DNA of 64,000 nt from Paludibacter sp. (GTDB lineage Bacteria; Bacteroidota; Bacteroidia; Bacteroidales; Paludibacteraceae). A program made the translations under genes and the position numbers. Numbering within the stretch: the first letter of the stretch is position 1; the number at the start of each line of letters is the position of its first letter. Under the pieces are notes generated by a model. The model did not search any database and was not told where the DNA came from. It saw only the letters and a program-made list of their open reading frames with translations. Of this stretch, positions 55,286 to 64,000 are shown one piece after another. The DNA is taken from contig JAQVAV010000006.1 in assembly GCA_028690665.1 (NCBI GenBank), forward strand, positions 1-64,000, written 5' to 3'.

Positions 55286-56182
55286 TTATTCTATTTTAAA
55301 ATTTTCAAGAACACTTATTGGAACCCATCCCAAATTTTCTTTAGCTTTTTTATTACTGAATGTAAGCGACTTTGTAATTTTCTTTAGTTTAAGGCTATTT
55401 ATTGGTGCGTTTTTCCCTAATAAATTTCCGGCCAATGCAAATGCTTTTGCTATCCATAAAGGTATATTCAGCGGTTTCTTCTTATTTAATTGTTTTGAGA
55501 TTAAATTACTTAGCTCATAAAAAGATGGTTGTTCATCATCACAAACATTAAAAGTTCCACCTTTATTTTCCATCATTAAAACCAGATTTGCAATATCTTG
55601 TATCATTAAAACACTTTTTTTTGCTTTACCTCCTGCAATATTAAAATAGAAACCGGAATGAATTCCTTTTATCATATCGCCTAAATTTCCAGGAGGATTT
55701 GGTCCTGCAATGAGTGAAGGACGCAGAATTGACAGAATGACATTATATTGTTTACACCAATCTATTAAATAGTTTTCTGCCTGTATTTTACTTAAGGCGT
55801 ATGGTGTGTTGCCATCTAAGGAATGTTCTTCCGTTATGTTATCTCCAAAATCACATCCGTAAACCGCTACTGTACTAATAAAAATAAATGATTTAGGAAT
55901 ACCTGATTTTTCCAATCCTTTACAGAGATTGATAGTTCCTTGATAGTTTATATCGAAAAAAACTTGTTTATCTTCTTCTGTTTTAGGTATAGAATGGGCT
56001 TTTCCGGCAGCATGAAGCACAACTTGATATTTTTCTTTTATTACAGGTATTGTGGAACTTAAATTGCACTTAATATCTGCATTATTAATGTCAAGCGTTG
56101 CCGTACTATAATGATTAGCCAATAATGGAATGATATTTCTTCCTAAAAAGCCATTAGAACCAGTAAATAATAGTTTTTTCAT
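55286..56182 (-). CDS. NAD-dependent sugar epimerase/dehydratase
   Basis: 298 residues from the ATG at 56182; an 18-codon extension into the previous gene is rejected. KKLLFTGSNGFLGRNI (Rossmann GxxGFLG), VLHAAGKAHS, the catalytic Ser-Tyr-Lys region STVAVYGCDFG and TPYALSKIQAENYL, and RPSLIAGPNPPGN are typical of the extended SDR family. It probably makes a sugar precursor for the surface glycan. It starts 2 bases after the GT2 stop, so it is coupled to it. Broken copies of relatives lie downstream. Confidence 0.9.
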   Translation of the reverse strand: MKKLLFTGSNGFLGRNIIPLLANHYSTATLDINNADIKCNLSSTIPVIKEKYQVVLHAAGKAHSIPKTEEDKQVFFDINYQGTINLCKGLEKSGIPKSFIFISTVAVYGCDFGDNITEEHSLDGNTPYALSKIQAENYLIDWCKQYNVILSILRPSLIAGPNPPGNLGDMIKGIHSGFYFNIAGGKAKKSVLMIQDIANLVLMMENKGGTFNVCDDEQPSFYELSNLISKQLNKKKPLNIPLWIAKAFALAGNLLGKNAPINSLKLKKITKSLTFSNKKAKENLGWVPISVLENFKIE

Positions 56183-56184
56183 GA

Positions 56185-56934
56185 CTAATTGATTTTTTTT
56201 ATATACATGGATAAATATCTGATTATATAAATACAAGATTTAAATAATGAAAATCCTTCGTATTTATAATAAATAAGCCAATTGTACTTCATCATTTTAA
56301 ACTTATTGGCAGATATGGAATTAGTTCTTTCCCGATATAGTCCAACTGTTTCGTTTAGATTTAAAGCATAATTAGTCCTTTTGAGAATTTCTAACCATAA
56401 TAACCAGTCTTGCCTGTTTTTTAATGATTGCATATAAATTTTGCCTATTGCATTTGTGTCATAAACAGCAGTCAGGCAACCAATATAATTGTTTAGCAAC
56501 ATATCTTCATAGCTAACTTGTTTTGGTAACATTCTTTTGCCTTTAATATTATTTTCTTCATCGATGATATTGAAGTTTGAATATGACAGAGCAATACCGT
56601 TTTTTAGCATAAATGGAATTTGTTTTTCCAACTTATCCGGAGTCCATTGGTCGTCCGAGTCACAGAAAGCAATAAATCTTCCTTGGGCATTTCTAATGGA
56701 ATTATTTCTGGCAATACCTGCTCCTGAATTTTGGTCAAGTTTAAATATCTTGATCCGATTATCTTTTTGCTCATATTGCTGTAATATTTTCAATGTGTTG
56801 TCTGTTGAACAATCATCTGTAATTAGTAATTCCCAATTTTGATAGGTTTGAGTTATGATTGATTCAATTGTTTCAGAAACAAAGTCAGCACTGTTATATG
56901 TTGGAGTTATAATGGAAACTAATTCTTCATTCAT
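56185..56934 (-). CDS. Family 2 glycosyltransferase
   Basis: 249 residues, GT-A fold: SIITPTYNSADFVSETIESIITQTYQNWELLITDDCSTDN, SGAGIARNNSIRNAQGRFIAFCDSDDQWTPDKLEKQ (the DxD motif is DSDD). It adds one sugar of the O-antigen or capsule repeat at the cytosolic face. It has no long membrane helix, though the C-terminal YEGFSLFKSCIYIIRYLSMYI is amphipathic. Part of the minus-strand cluster. Confidence 0.92.
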   Translation of the reverse strand: MNEELVSIITPTYNSADFVSETIESIITQTYQNWELLITDDCSTDNTLKILQQYEQKDNRIKIFKLDQNSGAGIARNNSIRNAQGRFIAFCDSDDQWTPDKLEKQIPFMLKNGIALSYSNFNIIDEENNIKGKRMLPKQVSYEDMLLNNYIGCLTAVYDTNAIGKIYMQSLKNRQDWLLWLEILKRTNYALNLNETVGLYRERTNSISANKFKMMKYNWLIYYKYEGFSLFKSCIYIIRYLSMYIKKIN

Positions 56935-56973
56935 TTGTAAGGTAAAATTGTACTATTACTTAATATTTTATTT

Positions 56974-58233
56974 TTATTGAAGCGGCATTATATATAATCC
57001 TCTTTTCCCGGTTCTCGAAGAATCATAACATACGAATTTTTTGTCTGGTGAGACTCTTGGATGGAGGTCACACGCTATGTGTTGCTGAAAATCTTTAGTT
57101 TGAAATTTTTTAGGTGAATAGACAGATGCTATTAACTGAGGCATATCAGTTTTTATGTCAACTTCATAAAGTTTAGCCATTCTGAATTTGTCAGGATAAG
57201 TATCCGTAACAAATTTAGAATCAGAAATGATTGATTGATGGCCATCTGAGTTTAGTTTATTGGTACATATTTTTTTATAATTTCCTTTTATGATGTCAAA
57301 TAAAGCGTGACAATCTACTCCATCAATATTACAATATGCTATAACTTGATTCTTTTCATTCCATATATAATGAGAAACCATTCCTCCGGTAGGCAGTGCT
57401 TTGAACGTAGTATTTTCCATATCGTAAATAACTAATCTGGATGTCCTTTTTTGAGTATCGTCACCAATCCATCTGTGTAAAAACGAAATGTATTTTCCGT
57501 CTGTCGAAAATTCGGTATGCGTCACGTAATGCTTGAACTTTTCTTTTATGGAAAGATCATTTAAATCATTTGCTAAATCATTTAAAGTTACTAATAGCTG
57601 TCGATTATTGTTTCGCAAATCAATGAGATAAATTCCTGTTTCTTCAGGAGCCGTTTCGTTTAAAAAAGAATAAGCGTCATTATATCCGGCATAACCGTAG
57701 CCTGGCATAAATTTTTGAAGTCTTTCATAACTGAAAGATGTTGCATAGTTTCCATTTTTTGAAACCGTATCTATCGGGTAGTTAATTGTTATTTCTTTTA
57801 ACGTATTTATGTTTACAATGACAGAACATAATTCATTTTTTATTGAAGTGTTGTATATTAATCGTTCTGAATCAATCCATTGTAAACGACACCCTTTATG
57901 ATAATTCCAAGAAAAAGATTCTCCAATTTTGACAAATTCTCCAAATTTTTCATGCTTCCAGTGAAAATATCCAACATCTAATTTTTCATCTTTTGCAGGT
58001 ATTCTTAATGGAATTGAAGTGTGATTTGCAAGCACTTTTTTCATGTCATTTGAAAAAGGCGATTTATCATGAAATCCGAAAAAGTAGTTCTCTTTAAATT
58101 CTATAGGATTTTTGAAAAATTCCTTTTGTCTGGGCAGTAAGTCGAAAAAACTTTGATAAGAGTTTCTGATAGTCTGTTTTAGCCAAGGTGTCGATTTGAC
58201 AATATTATATATTATTTTTTCAATTTTGTTCAT
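56974..58233 (-). CDS. Beta-propeller protein of the polysaccharide cluster
   Basis: 419 residues without signal peptide. Repeats of the type FSTDGKYISFLHRW and HPRVSPDKKFVCYDSSRTGKRGLYIM indicate a WD40/TolB-like propeller. Conserved-looking histidines in TGGMVSHYIW, DCHALFDI, SDGHQSI and CDLHPRVSPD recall oligogalacturonate lyase-type (PL22) propellers that bind metal with histidines. Similar proteins occur in Bacteroidota glycan clusters, but I know of no assigned function. It could be a glycan-modifying enzyme or a scaffold. Confidence 0.6.
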   Translation of the reverse strand: MNKIEKIIYNIVKSTPWLKQTIRNSYQSFFDLLPRQKEFFKNPIEFKENYFFGFHDKSPFSNDMKKVLANHTSIPLRIPAKDEKLDVGYFHWKHEKFGEFVKIGESFSWNYHKGCRLQWIDSERLIYNTSIKNELCSVIVNINTLKEITINYPIDTVSKNGNYATSFSYERLQKFMPGYGYAGYNDAYSFLNETAPEETGIYLIDLRNNNRQLLVTLNDLANDLNDLSIKEKFKHYVTHTEFSTDGKYISFLHRWIGDDTQKRTSRLVIYDMENTTFKALPTGGMVSHYIWNEKNQVIAYCNIDGVDCHALFDIIKGNYKKICTNKLNSDGHQSIISDSKFVTDTYPDKFRMAKLYEVDIKTDMPQLIASVYSPKKFQTKDFQQHIACDLHPRVSPDKKFVCYDSSRTGKRGLYIMPLQ

Positions 58234-58272
58234 AAATTTTCAATACTATGTTGTTTCGTTTGTTGGCTAATT

Positions 58273-59403
58273 TTATTGGTTATAAATTTTTTGAGTTGCC
58301 AATGATATATTTTTCCAGCTATAGTAGTTTTCTATATTATTCCATGTTTCTTCAGTAACAGTAAATTTATTATTTTGTAAATCATCAATAGAGTTCATTA
58401 TCGAATTTTTTAGTTCAATAGAACTGATATCTTTCATTATCCAACCCGTATTTCCAAATTCAAATGGTTCAATAAGTCCTTCTATTGGTGAAACTATAAT
58501 AGGTTTTTTTTCATACAAAACGGTTAAAAGAACACCGCTTTGCGAGATTTTTTTATATGGTAGCAGAACTACGTCAGATAATTGAATATAACCTATAAAT
58601 TCTTCATTAGACATGAAATCTTCGTAGGCAAATAATTTGATATTGTTTGCTTCCATATTAATATTTGTATCAGGTATTTTTCCCAGCCCTGCAATTACTA
58701 ATTGTGCCCGTTTTTTATATTCATCCGGAAGCAATTGCCAACCTTCTAGTAGAATGTCAATTCCTTTGTAATTATTTATTTTTCCAACAAAAAGATACGT
58801 TAATAAATTGTTGTTTAGATTTTTTCTGATTAATTGTTTTTTATCATTAACATCATTTTGTTTTACGCAATGATTTAATAATCCGTGAGGTATTACATAT
58901 ATTTTATCAGGATTAATTTCAAATTCACTAGTTAGAGTCTTTTTTGTTGGTTTTGTATGTACAATAATAACATCAACAGTATTATAGATTTTTTTAAAGA
59001 TAGCATAAAATCGTTTTCCTGTGTCATGTGGCAGTATATTGTGTGCTGTATAAACTATTTTAGTACCTCGGCAGAAAAAAGCAATAGTTTTTAATAATAA
59101 CCAGTCAAATTGATAAACTTTGACATACTGAATGTGTATAACGTTGGGTTTATACCTTAGAATATTATAAAATAAAATAATCTGAGTTTGTAAATATGAA
59201 ATTATTTTTCTTATTCCAGATTTAGTATTGTATGAATAAATAAGTTTTGTTTTGATGTTTTTATTTAATATCCCATCAAATAATATATTGCCGAATAAGG
59301 TCACTTCTGCATTTTCAAAATTCATATTATTCAATAAACTTTCGTCATAAAAACGCATGTTAAAGTAAGAGTTAGGATCAATAAAGAAGATCGTTTTTTT
59401 CAT
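58273..59403 (-). CDS. Family 4 glycosyltransferase
   Basis: 376 residues, GT-B fold. N-terminal domain with VIHIQYVKVYQFDWLL and TKIVYTAHNILPHDTGKRFY; C-terminal donor domain with YLFVGKINNYKGIDILLEGW, SNEEFIGYIQLSDVVLLPYKKISQSGVLL and the late YSWKNISLATQKIYN. It transfers a sugar in repeat-unit assembly. Acceptor and donor are unknown. Confidence 0.9.
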   Translation of the reverse strand: MKKTIFFIDPNSYFNMRFYDESLLNNMNFENAEVTLFGNILFDGILNKNIKTKLIYSYNTKSGIRKIISYLQTQIILFYNILRYKPNVIHIQYVKVYQFDWLLLKTIAFFCRGTKIVYTAHNILPHDTGKRFYAIFKKIYNTVDVIIVHTKPTKKTLTSEFEINPDKIYVIPHGLLNHCVKQNDVNDKKQLIRKNLNNNLLTYLFVGKINNYKGIDILLEGWQLLPDEYKKRAQLVIAGLGKIPDTNINMEANNIKLFAYEDFMSNEEFIGYIQLSDVVLLPYKKISQSGVLLTVLYEKKPIIVSPIEGLIEPFEFGNTGWIMKDISSIELKNSIMNSIDDLQNNKFTVTEETWNNIENYYSWKNISLATQKIYNQ

Positions 59404-59414
59404 ATTTATTAAAG

Positions 59415-60581
59415 TTATAGTGATTCTTTTATTGCATTTAAATATCCATGTCCATATTTCAGATCAGGTTCCACGTAGTTGCCTTCAGCCCATTCATTCC
59501 AAGATCTCAAAAAGAGAATTCGGTGTTCAGGGTTCTTTTTTTCAATAAGCTTTTTGGCGTTAAGAATGCTTTCTTTAAAAAAATCAGGTGTACTATCTAT
59601 ATAAATACCTTTTGCATTTCCGGTTCTTGCACTTCTGTCCCATTGTGGAAGTAGCGTTGGATAAACATTTTCCCAAGCGTCTTCATCAACATAAAAATGT
59701 TTCATAATATCTCGATATTTATATTTGTCTATAGAAGGATTTATATTTAGTTTTCTTGTGAGAACGGAAAAAAGATTCATAAATCTTCCGTGTGCAATCA
59801 TTTCTGCTCTTCTTTTTCCCATAGAATTTATGGCATCAAACCCCATGTTTAACACTTGCTTAAATACGTTTTCTGTATTATGAATGTTGGGTAACATTCT
59901 GGAAGTTTTGCCTGTGTTATCTATTTTTATGCTTGAAGTTGCTTCAGCAATTGCAACAAAATGAATTCCAGGTAATCCATTTTTTGAGGCTAGGTCTCTC
60001 CATATATTGATGAATTTAGATATTTCAGCCGGATTTTCGTAAGGATTAAAAATTATAAATATCGGTTTATCATCTACTTTTATATACCTTTCATCATTGA
60101 ATGCTTCAAGAACATAATAAAAATGTTTTGTATAATCATCTTTTCCTAAGTATTTTTGTTCAATGAGGAGTTGGCTCTTTTCAAAACCTTTTCGTTTTTC
60201 CCAAGTATTATTAGACCATGAATGGTTTGCCCAACAAAGACAAAAAGGAAAATCCGGCTTCTTTGATGTTAAAACTTCATTGAATGGACGTTCCAATATT
60301 TGTTTTCCATCACCGAACCAATAATGCCAATAGCAAAAGCCTTCAATGCCAGCTTCTTTCGCCATTTGTGCCTGAGCTTCTCTTATTTCGGGCATTCTTA
60401 AATCATAATAACCAAGATCTGCCGGGACTCTAGGCTGATAATGACCTTTGAATAACGGTTTTGCCTTTCCTACATTAGTCCATTCAGTGAACCCTTTTCC
60501 CCACCATTCATCATTTTCTGGAATTGGATGGAACTGAGGCAAGTAAAATGCTATGATTCTTGTAGATTTATTTGTTGACAT
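59415..60581 (-). CDS. WbsX-like (GH99-like) glycan protein
   Basis: 388 residues. RIIAFYLPQFHPIPENDEWWGKGFTEWTNVGKAKPLFKG, GIEGFCYWHYWFGDG, PFCLCWANHSW, IHFVAIAEA and a terminal SWNEWAEGNYVEPDLKYG are diagnostic of the WbsX family, whose fold resembles GH99 endo-mannosidases. WbsX proteins are found in O-antigen clusters and are assumed to transfer or trim a sugar; the reaction is not proven. Confidence 0.92.
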   Translation of the reverse strand: MSTNKSTRIIAFYLPQFHPIPENDEWWGKGFTEWTNVGKAKPLFKGHYQPRVPADLGYYDLRMPEIREAQAQMAKEAGIEGFCYWHYWFGDGKQILERPFNEVLTSKKPDFPFCLCWANHSWSNNTWEKRKGFEKSQLLIEQKYLGKDDYTKHFYYVLEAFNDERYIKVDDKPIFIIFNPYENPAEISKFINIWRDLASKNGLPGIHFVAIAEATSSIKIDNTGKTSRMLPNIHNTENVFKQVLNMGFDAINSMGKRRAEMIAHGRFMNLFSVLTRKLNINPSIDKYKYRDIMKHFYVDEDAWENVYPTLLPQWDRSARTGNAKGIYIDSTPDFFKESILNAKKLIEKKNPEHRILFLRSWNEWAEGNYVEPDLKYGHGYLNAIKESL

Positions 60582-60649
60582 TGTTTGTATATAATTGATA
60601 TGATTAGGTCTTATAGATATAGTTGTGAGAATTAAATTAAATATAAACT

Positions 60650-61930
60650 TTATAATACACCCTTATTTGACGAGTATAATATGCGTTTCATAAAGATGTA
60701 CATCAGTACAAAAACAGCTATTTTTATATTTCCGCCAATGGTTTTATTCATAAAATAAAATATTGCTTGGGCACTAATGTTAAACCAAAAATATATTAGA
60801 AATATATCGTACACTTTAATCCCACCAATATTTTTTTTTGTTTTCCTATAAATCCCAGTAGATAGAATAATGATCAATAAAATTGTTATAATAGGGCCAA
60901 AATCTAGTGTAAGATCACCAATAAGAGTATAAAAGATATGAACAGGAATTTGCATTTTGTATCCCCAATTTTCTTGTCTTATAATTGGATTATTGGAATA
61001 ATCTAAGCCTAAAATCATACGTATAAGTGGGAATGAATTGTCTCCATATGAATATGCTTTTGTGTTAAAAATGTATTCGTTAAAATTTAAAGCTGATTGT
61101 CCTCCATATGAAATTACTGATTCGATTGCTGAATTGTCATCTTGCATCCCAGTAGAAAAACGGGCGTATGTAATAGCCATGATTGTTAATACAGTAAATG
61201 CACCAAAAAATATGATTATCATTATGATTATCCTTTTATTTAGTTTTGTGTATAAATTCTTAAATAAAATATAATTTGATGATAATAGTAAGATAAATAC
61301 AACTAACCCATTGCGTCCAGCGTATGATATTGTATTAATTAAAGGATGGAGTAATGATATTAATAAAAAAAACAAAATCAGTTTTGATTTTCTTTCTAAT
61401 GTTAAGTAATAAAAAAACAAGAATGGCAGTACATCAGAAAAAGCACTTGCAATTATATGTAAATAATTTGTACCTAAAGTCATTTTATCTGCATTGTCAT
61501 TGATTGTGTCATTGTATATATAGCTAAAATTATCTGTGTTTGTTAATGATGTGATAACTCCTGATAAAGAAGAAAAAGATAGAATAAAATCAAGAAAAAT
61601 TATTAATAACAAACTTATTATAAGAAAGTTTAATCTATTTATATTGGGGGAAATTATTGATGTGTATTGCTTGTTGCCAAACGATACAATCGGAAAACTT
61701 ATAAAAATATAGCATATAAACAAATATAAGAACGGAAAAAATGTTATATTTTTATAATCAATCATTGAGTTTGGATTTTTATACTCAAGGATACTACATA
61801 TAGAAGATATTAAGTAAATTAAAAAAATAAATTTACCCAGTAAAGAGTTCTTGTGTTTTTTTAGAATGAAAAAAAAAGCAAGAAGATATAATACGAAATT
61901 AATAAATACAAAGATGCTATTATCTCTCAT
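60650..61930 (-). CDS. Wzy-like O-antigen polymerase
   Basis: 426 residues with about ten to twelve membrane helices and a large loop (about 255-325) between later helices with GDNSFPLIRMILGLDYSNNP, matching the oligosaccharide repeat unit polymerase plan. Sequence conservation in Wzy is low, so the call rests on topology and context. It polymerises repeat units on the periplasmic side. Its ATG lies 11 bases inside the pyruvyl transferase end, so the genes are coupled. Confidence 0.75.
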   Translation of the reverse strand: MRDNSIFVFINFVLYLLAFFFILKKHKNSLLGKFIFLIYLISSICSILEYKNPNSMIDYKNITFFPFLYLFICYIFISFPIVSFGNKQYTSIISPNINRLNFLIISLLLIIFLDFILSFSSLSGVITSLTNTDNFSYIYNDTINDNADKMTLGTNYLHIIASAFSDVLPFLFFYYLTLERKSKLILFFLLISLLHPLINTISYAGRNGLVVFILLLSSNYILFKNLYTKLNKRIIIMIIIFFGAFTVLTIMAITYARFSTGMQDDNSAIESVISYGGQSALNFNEYIFNTKAYSYGDNSFPLIRMILGLDYSNNPIIRQENWGYKMQIPVHIFYTLIGDLTLDFGPIITILLIIILSTGIYRKTKKNIGGIKVYDIFLIYFWFNISAQAIFYFMNKTIGGNIKIAVFVLMYIFMKRILYSSNKGVL

Positions 61931-63161
61931 TTTTTAATATAACTTGGAGTTCTTTTAAACAATTATGCGCAATTTTATAGGCAGTCTCTTTTCCAAATTC
62001 AGTTGTTTGAATAGATATTTTATCTAAAATGAATTGAAAATTAGAAATAATCTTCGATTCGTTATATTGAGAATTTTTCATCTCTGTAATGTCAATCAGC
62101 CAGTTATCTAAGTGTAAAATATCTAATAATCCTTCAATTTTATGTTCGTATGATAAGGCTATAAATGGAACATTATTGTTGATTGCAAATACAATTGAAT
62201 GATATCTTGCTCCGACTACAAGCTTCGATTCTTTAATAATTGCTTGTTGAATGTCTGAACTATATATTTCTGGTATAAGAACTATATTGTCATGAGACGA
62301 TTTAAGCTCGTTTTTCAAATGTTCAAAATATCTTTCGTCACTATTATTACAATTAAATAGTTGAGGCAATAAAACTATCTTTGAATTAGGAAATTTATCA
62401 TTTAATATTTTGAATATTGCAATGTAAAAACTGTCAATTAATTTTTGATTAATTTTCATATACCCCGGATGCCAAGTAAGTGAATTCGGTACAAATACAA
62501 TGTATTCTTTTGAATTTATTAATTTGTTAATAGACTCCGGTATAGTAGAGTTGGGAACATCTAAAAATGCAGTATCTATAGTTTCTGTATATGGAATTTC
62601 GTATTTATCGGCAATTTCCATAGTTTTTTTATCTCTTATTGTAATAAAGTCAAAACTTCTTAGAAGTTTTAAACTTTTATTTCTGAAAACTTTATTGTAT
62701 ATGGTTTTATCCGGGAATGGGCCAAAAGAACGCCCGTAATATGCAATGTTTTTTTTTAGGTTTAAGGCGATATTTAACCATAATATATGTTGCCAATTTT
62801 GAAATTGTCCCATGCAAATACCACCAGGTGCATTAATAACATAATCACTAGAAGCAACATATTTTTTATATTCCCTAACATTAGGATGAAAATAATATAA
62901 AATCCATTCACATTTGATTGACATAAGGAATCTGACTAACCTTGTAAATCCTCGATGCAGATTTATAATGTGGTATTTAATATTTTTGTTGTTAACAATC
63001 ATTTCTTGAACACTTTCTTTGTTTGCACCGGCAAATAAAATAGTTATTTCAGTATCAGGAAATAATTTTGACAATGCGCGAATAAGACTTCTATGAGCAG
63101 CTTCATCGCCTCTGTTATTGCAAGGCTGATTTATAATTAAGATATTTTTTATTTTATCCAT
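61920..63161 (-). CDS. Polysaccharide pyruvyl transferase family protein
   Basis: 413 residues. ILIINQPCNNRGDEAAHRSLIRAL at the start and NAPGGICMGQ, AYYGRSFGPF, TIRDKKTMEIADKY, VFVPNSLTWHPG and VGARYHSIVFAINNNVPFIALSYEHKIEGLL belong to the CsaB/WcaK-type family, GT-B fold. It transfers pyruvate from PEP as a ketal onto a glycan sugar. It overlaps the Wzy gene by 11 bases and follows the nitroreductase-like gene by 9. Confidence 0.88.
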   Translation of the reverse strand: MDKIKNILIINQPCNNRGDEAAHRSLIRALSKLFPDTEITILFAGANKESVQEMIVNNKNIKYHIINLHRGFTRLVRFLMSIKCEWILYYFHPNVREYKKYVASSDYVINAPGGICMGQFQNWQHILWLNIALNLKKNIAYYGRSFGPFPDKTIYNKVFRNKSLKLLRSFDFITIRDKKTMEIADKYEIPYTETIDTAFLDVPNSTIPESINKLINSKEYIVFVPNSLTWHPGYMKINQKLIDSFYIAIFKILNDKFPNSKIVLLPQLFNCNNSDERYFEHLKNELKSSHDNIVLIPEIYSSDIQQAIIKESKLVVGARYHSIVFAINNNVPFIALSYEHKIEGLLDILHLDNWLIDITEMKNSQYNESKIISNFQFILDKISIQTTEFGKETAYKIAHNCLKELQVILKNER

Positions 63162-63170
63162 GTTTAATAT

Positions 63171-64000
63171 TTAATGAAATTGATTAGTTAATGATATTGG
63201 TTTACGAGAGGATTCTGCTACATTAAATTCATCTTTTAAATTCCCTATTCCTATTAATACAATTAATGATTCATTGGATGGTATATCAAACTTCTTTTTA
63301 ATATTATTTAGTTTATAGTCATAAAATCCACATGAAAGAGGTATTGTACCTAATCCTAACGAATGCAGTGCATTGATGAGGTTCATAGCGTAGAGACCTC
63401 CATCTATGTATGCTTGATGAATTTCATAAGATAAAAATGCATTCATGTCAGCAGTTACAAGTATGGAACATTTTATTTCATTTTCAAATCCTTTACAACC
63501 TCCTTGTTCTTTCGCTAAATCAATACTTTTGTCATTCCAAAATGTATGTGTGTGCCAAGCTTGCCTATTACAAGCAGAAGGTGTTAATTGTGCTAGATTT
63601 AAAGCCTTCTCAATTAAACTTTGTGACGGACTTTTAGAATCAAAATATCGAATTGAATGTCTACTTTTTAAAAGAGATTCGAATGTTGTATTGCAATTTT
63701 TTAATATCTCTTTTTTATATGCTTTTTTTATTCCTGTCGAGTGAAATAGTTCCGATTCTTTATAATTTGTTTTATCTAACAATAAATTATAAAGTATTTC
63801 AATTTCTCTAATTTCAACATTGTTTGCTTTTGTATACTCAATATATTGATGTATTGTGGAAATGGGATGTAAAAGGAATTCTTTGTCTGTAGCATAATAT
63901 TTATCTGTATACTCACTTAATCTCAGAATTAGAGCTTTTACCTTTTTTTGTCCAAATCCTTTTCGTGGATTCTTCATAGACATACCTTTTTCAATGACAT
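63171..64000 (-). CDS. Nitroreductase-like protein (5' end outside window)
   Basis: At least 276 residues and open at the window edge. The first internal ATG is at 63983, but the frame continues upstream as VIEKGMSMKNPRKGFGQKK, the normal interior of this family, so the real start lies beyond 64000. The C-terminal part is a nitroreductase: SRHSIRYFDSKSP, LAQLTPSACNRQAWHTHTF, IDGGLYAMNLINALHSLGLGTIPL and LIVLIGIGN. This long nitroreductase version accompanies pyruvyl transferases in surface-glycan clusters. Flavin chemistry is likely and the substrate unknown. Confidence 0.85.
   Translation of the reverse strand, partial: VIEKGMSMKNPRKGFGQKKVKALILRLSEYTDKYYATDKEFLLHPISTIHQYIEYTKANNVEIREIEILYNLLLDKTNYKESELFHSTGIKKAYKKEILKNCNTTFESLLKSRHSIRYFDSKSPSQSLIEKALNLAQLTPSACNRQAWHTHTFWNDKSIDLAKEQGGCKGFENEIKCSILVTADMNAFLSYEIHQAYIDGGLYAMNLINALHSLGLGTIPLSCGFYDYKLNNIKKKFDIPSNESLIVLIGIGNLKDEFNVAESSRKPISLTNQFH

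Overview
The window looks like chromosomal DNA of an anaerobic member of the Bacteroidales (phylum Bacteroidota). The evidence is AT-rich coding DNA, weak Shine-Dalgarno signals, several promoters of the Bacteroidota type (TTG, 19-20 bases, TAnnTTTG), Bacteroidota-restricted genes (DUF4835 between coaBC and recN, an Rpb6-like omega subunit, pdxJ-exbB-exbD-tonB in a row), and methylmalonyl-CoA mutase subunits MutA and MutB, which fit propionate formation through succinate. A Paludibacter-like organism is a reasonable guess, not a proof.

Layout. 1-28.6 kb is ordinary core genome: a transposase end, a lipoprotein and a hydrolase, ettA, a GH15 glucosidase, fmt, nadK, pdxJ, an ExbB/ExbD/TonB set, DJ-1-like protein, HU, two tandem rhomboid proteases, an EEP-family hydrolase, gcvH, purE, pgk, prfC, a YycJ-like hydrolase, a dolichol-phosphate-mannose-synthase-like transferase, pyrC, apbE, bamD, rpoZ, coaBC, DUF4835 and recN.

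28.6-38.4 kb is the most unusual part, a thiol/sulfur/metalloid redox island: a short ArsM-like methyltransferase that keeps the three arsenic-binding cysteine positions, a 37-residue peptide with five cysteines, a radical SAM/SPASM protein, a thioredoxin-thioredoxin reductase fusion, a DUF1847 protein, a thioredoxin, a CoA-disulfide-reductase-like flavoprotein with three rhodanese domains, a membrane-anchored thioredoxin, a sulfide:quinone-reductase-like flavoprotein and a phosphatase-like protein. Three transcription units in it start from nearly identical 37-bp boxes placed at the same distance from a perfect Bacteroidota promoter, so they are probably one regulon. The methyltransferase, Cys-rich peptide and radical SAM protein together look like an undescribed ribosomally made, modified peptide (RiPP-like) or metalloid-handling system.

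38.5-52.2 kb returns to housekeeping genes: acyltransferase, BASS transporter, cyclophilin lipoprotein, DUF5362, mutA and mutB (split by a four-helix-bundle gene flanked by a 16-bp inverted repeat), gapA, SRPBCC protein, GH43, RluA-type synthase, WbuC and a cytidylyltransferase-GHMP kinase fusion.

52.3-64 kb is the downstream end of an O-antigen or capsule cluster read on the minus strand: nitroreductase (cut by the window edge), pyruvyl transferase, Wzy-like polymerase, WbsX-like protein, GT4, a beta-propeller protein, GT2, an NAD-dependent epimerase and a MraY/WbpL-like initiating transferase. Between the last two lie broken extra copies of the same epimerase/transferase pair plus an AAA ATPase gene, the scars of repeated cluster replacement. 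Short degenerate repeats recur in many intergenic gaps. I saw no tRNA, rRNA or CRISPR array.
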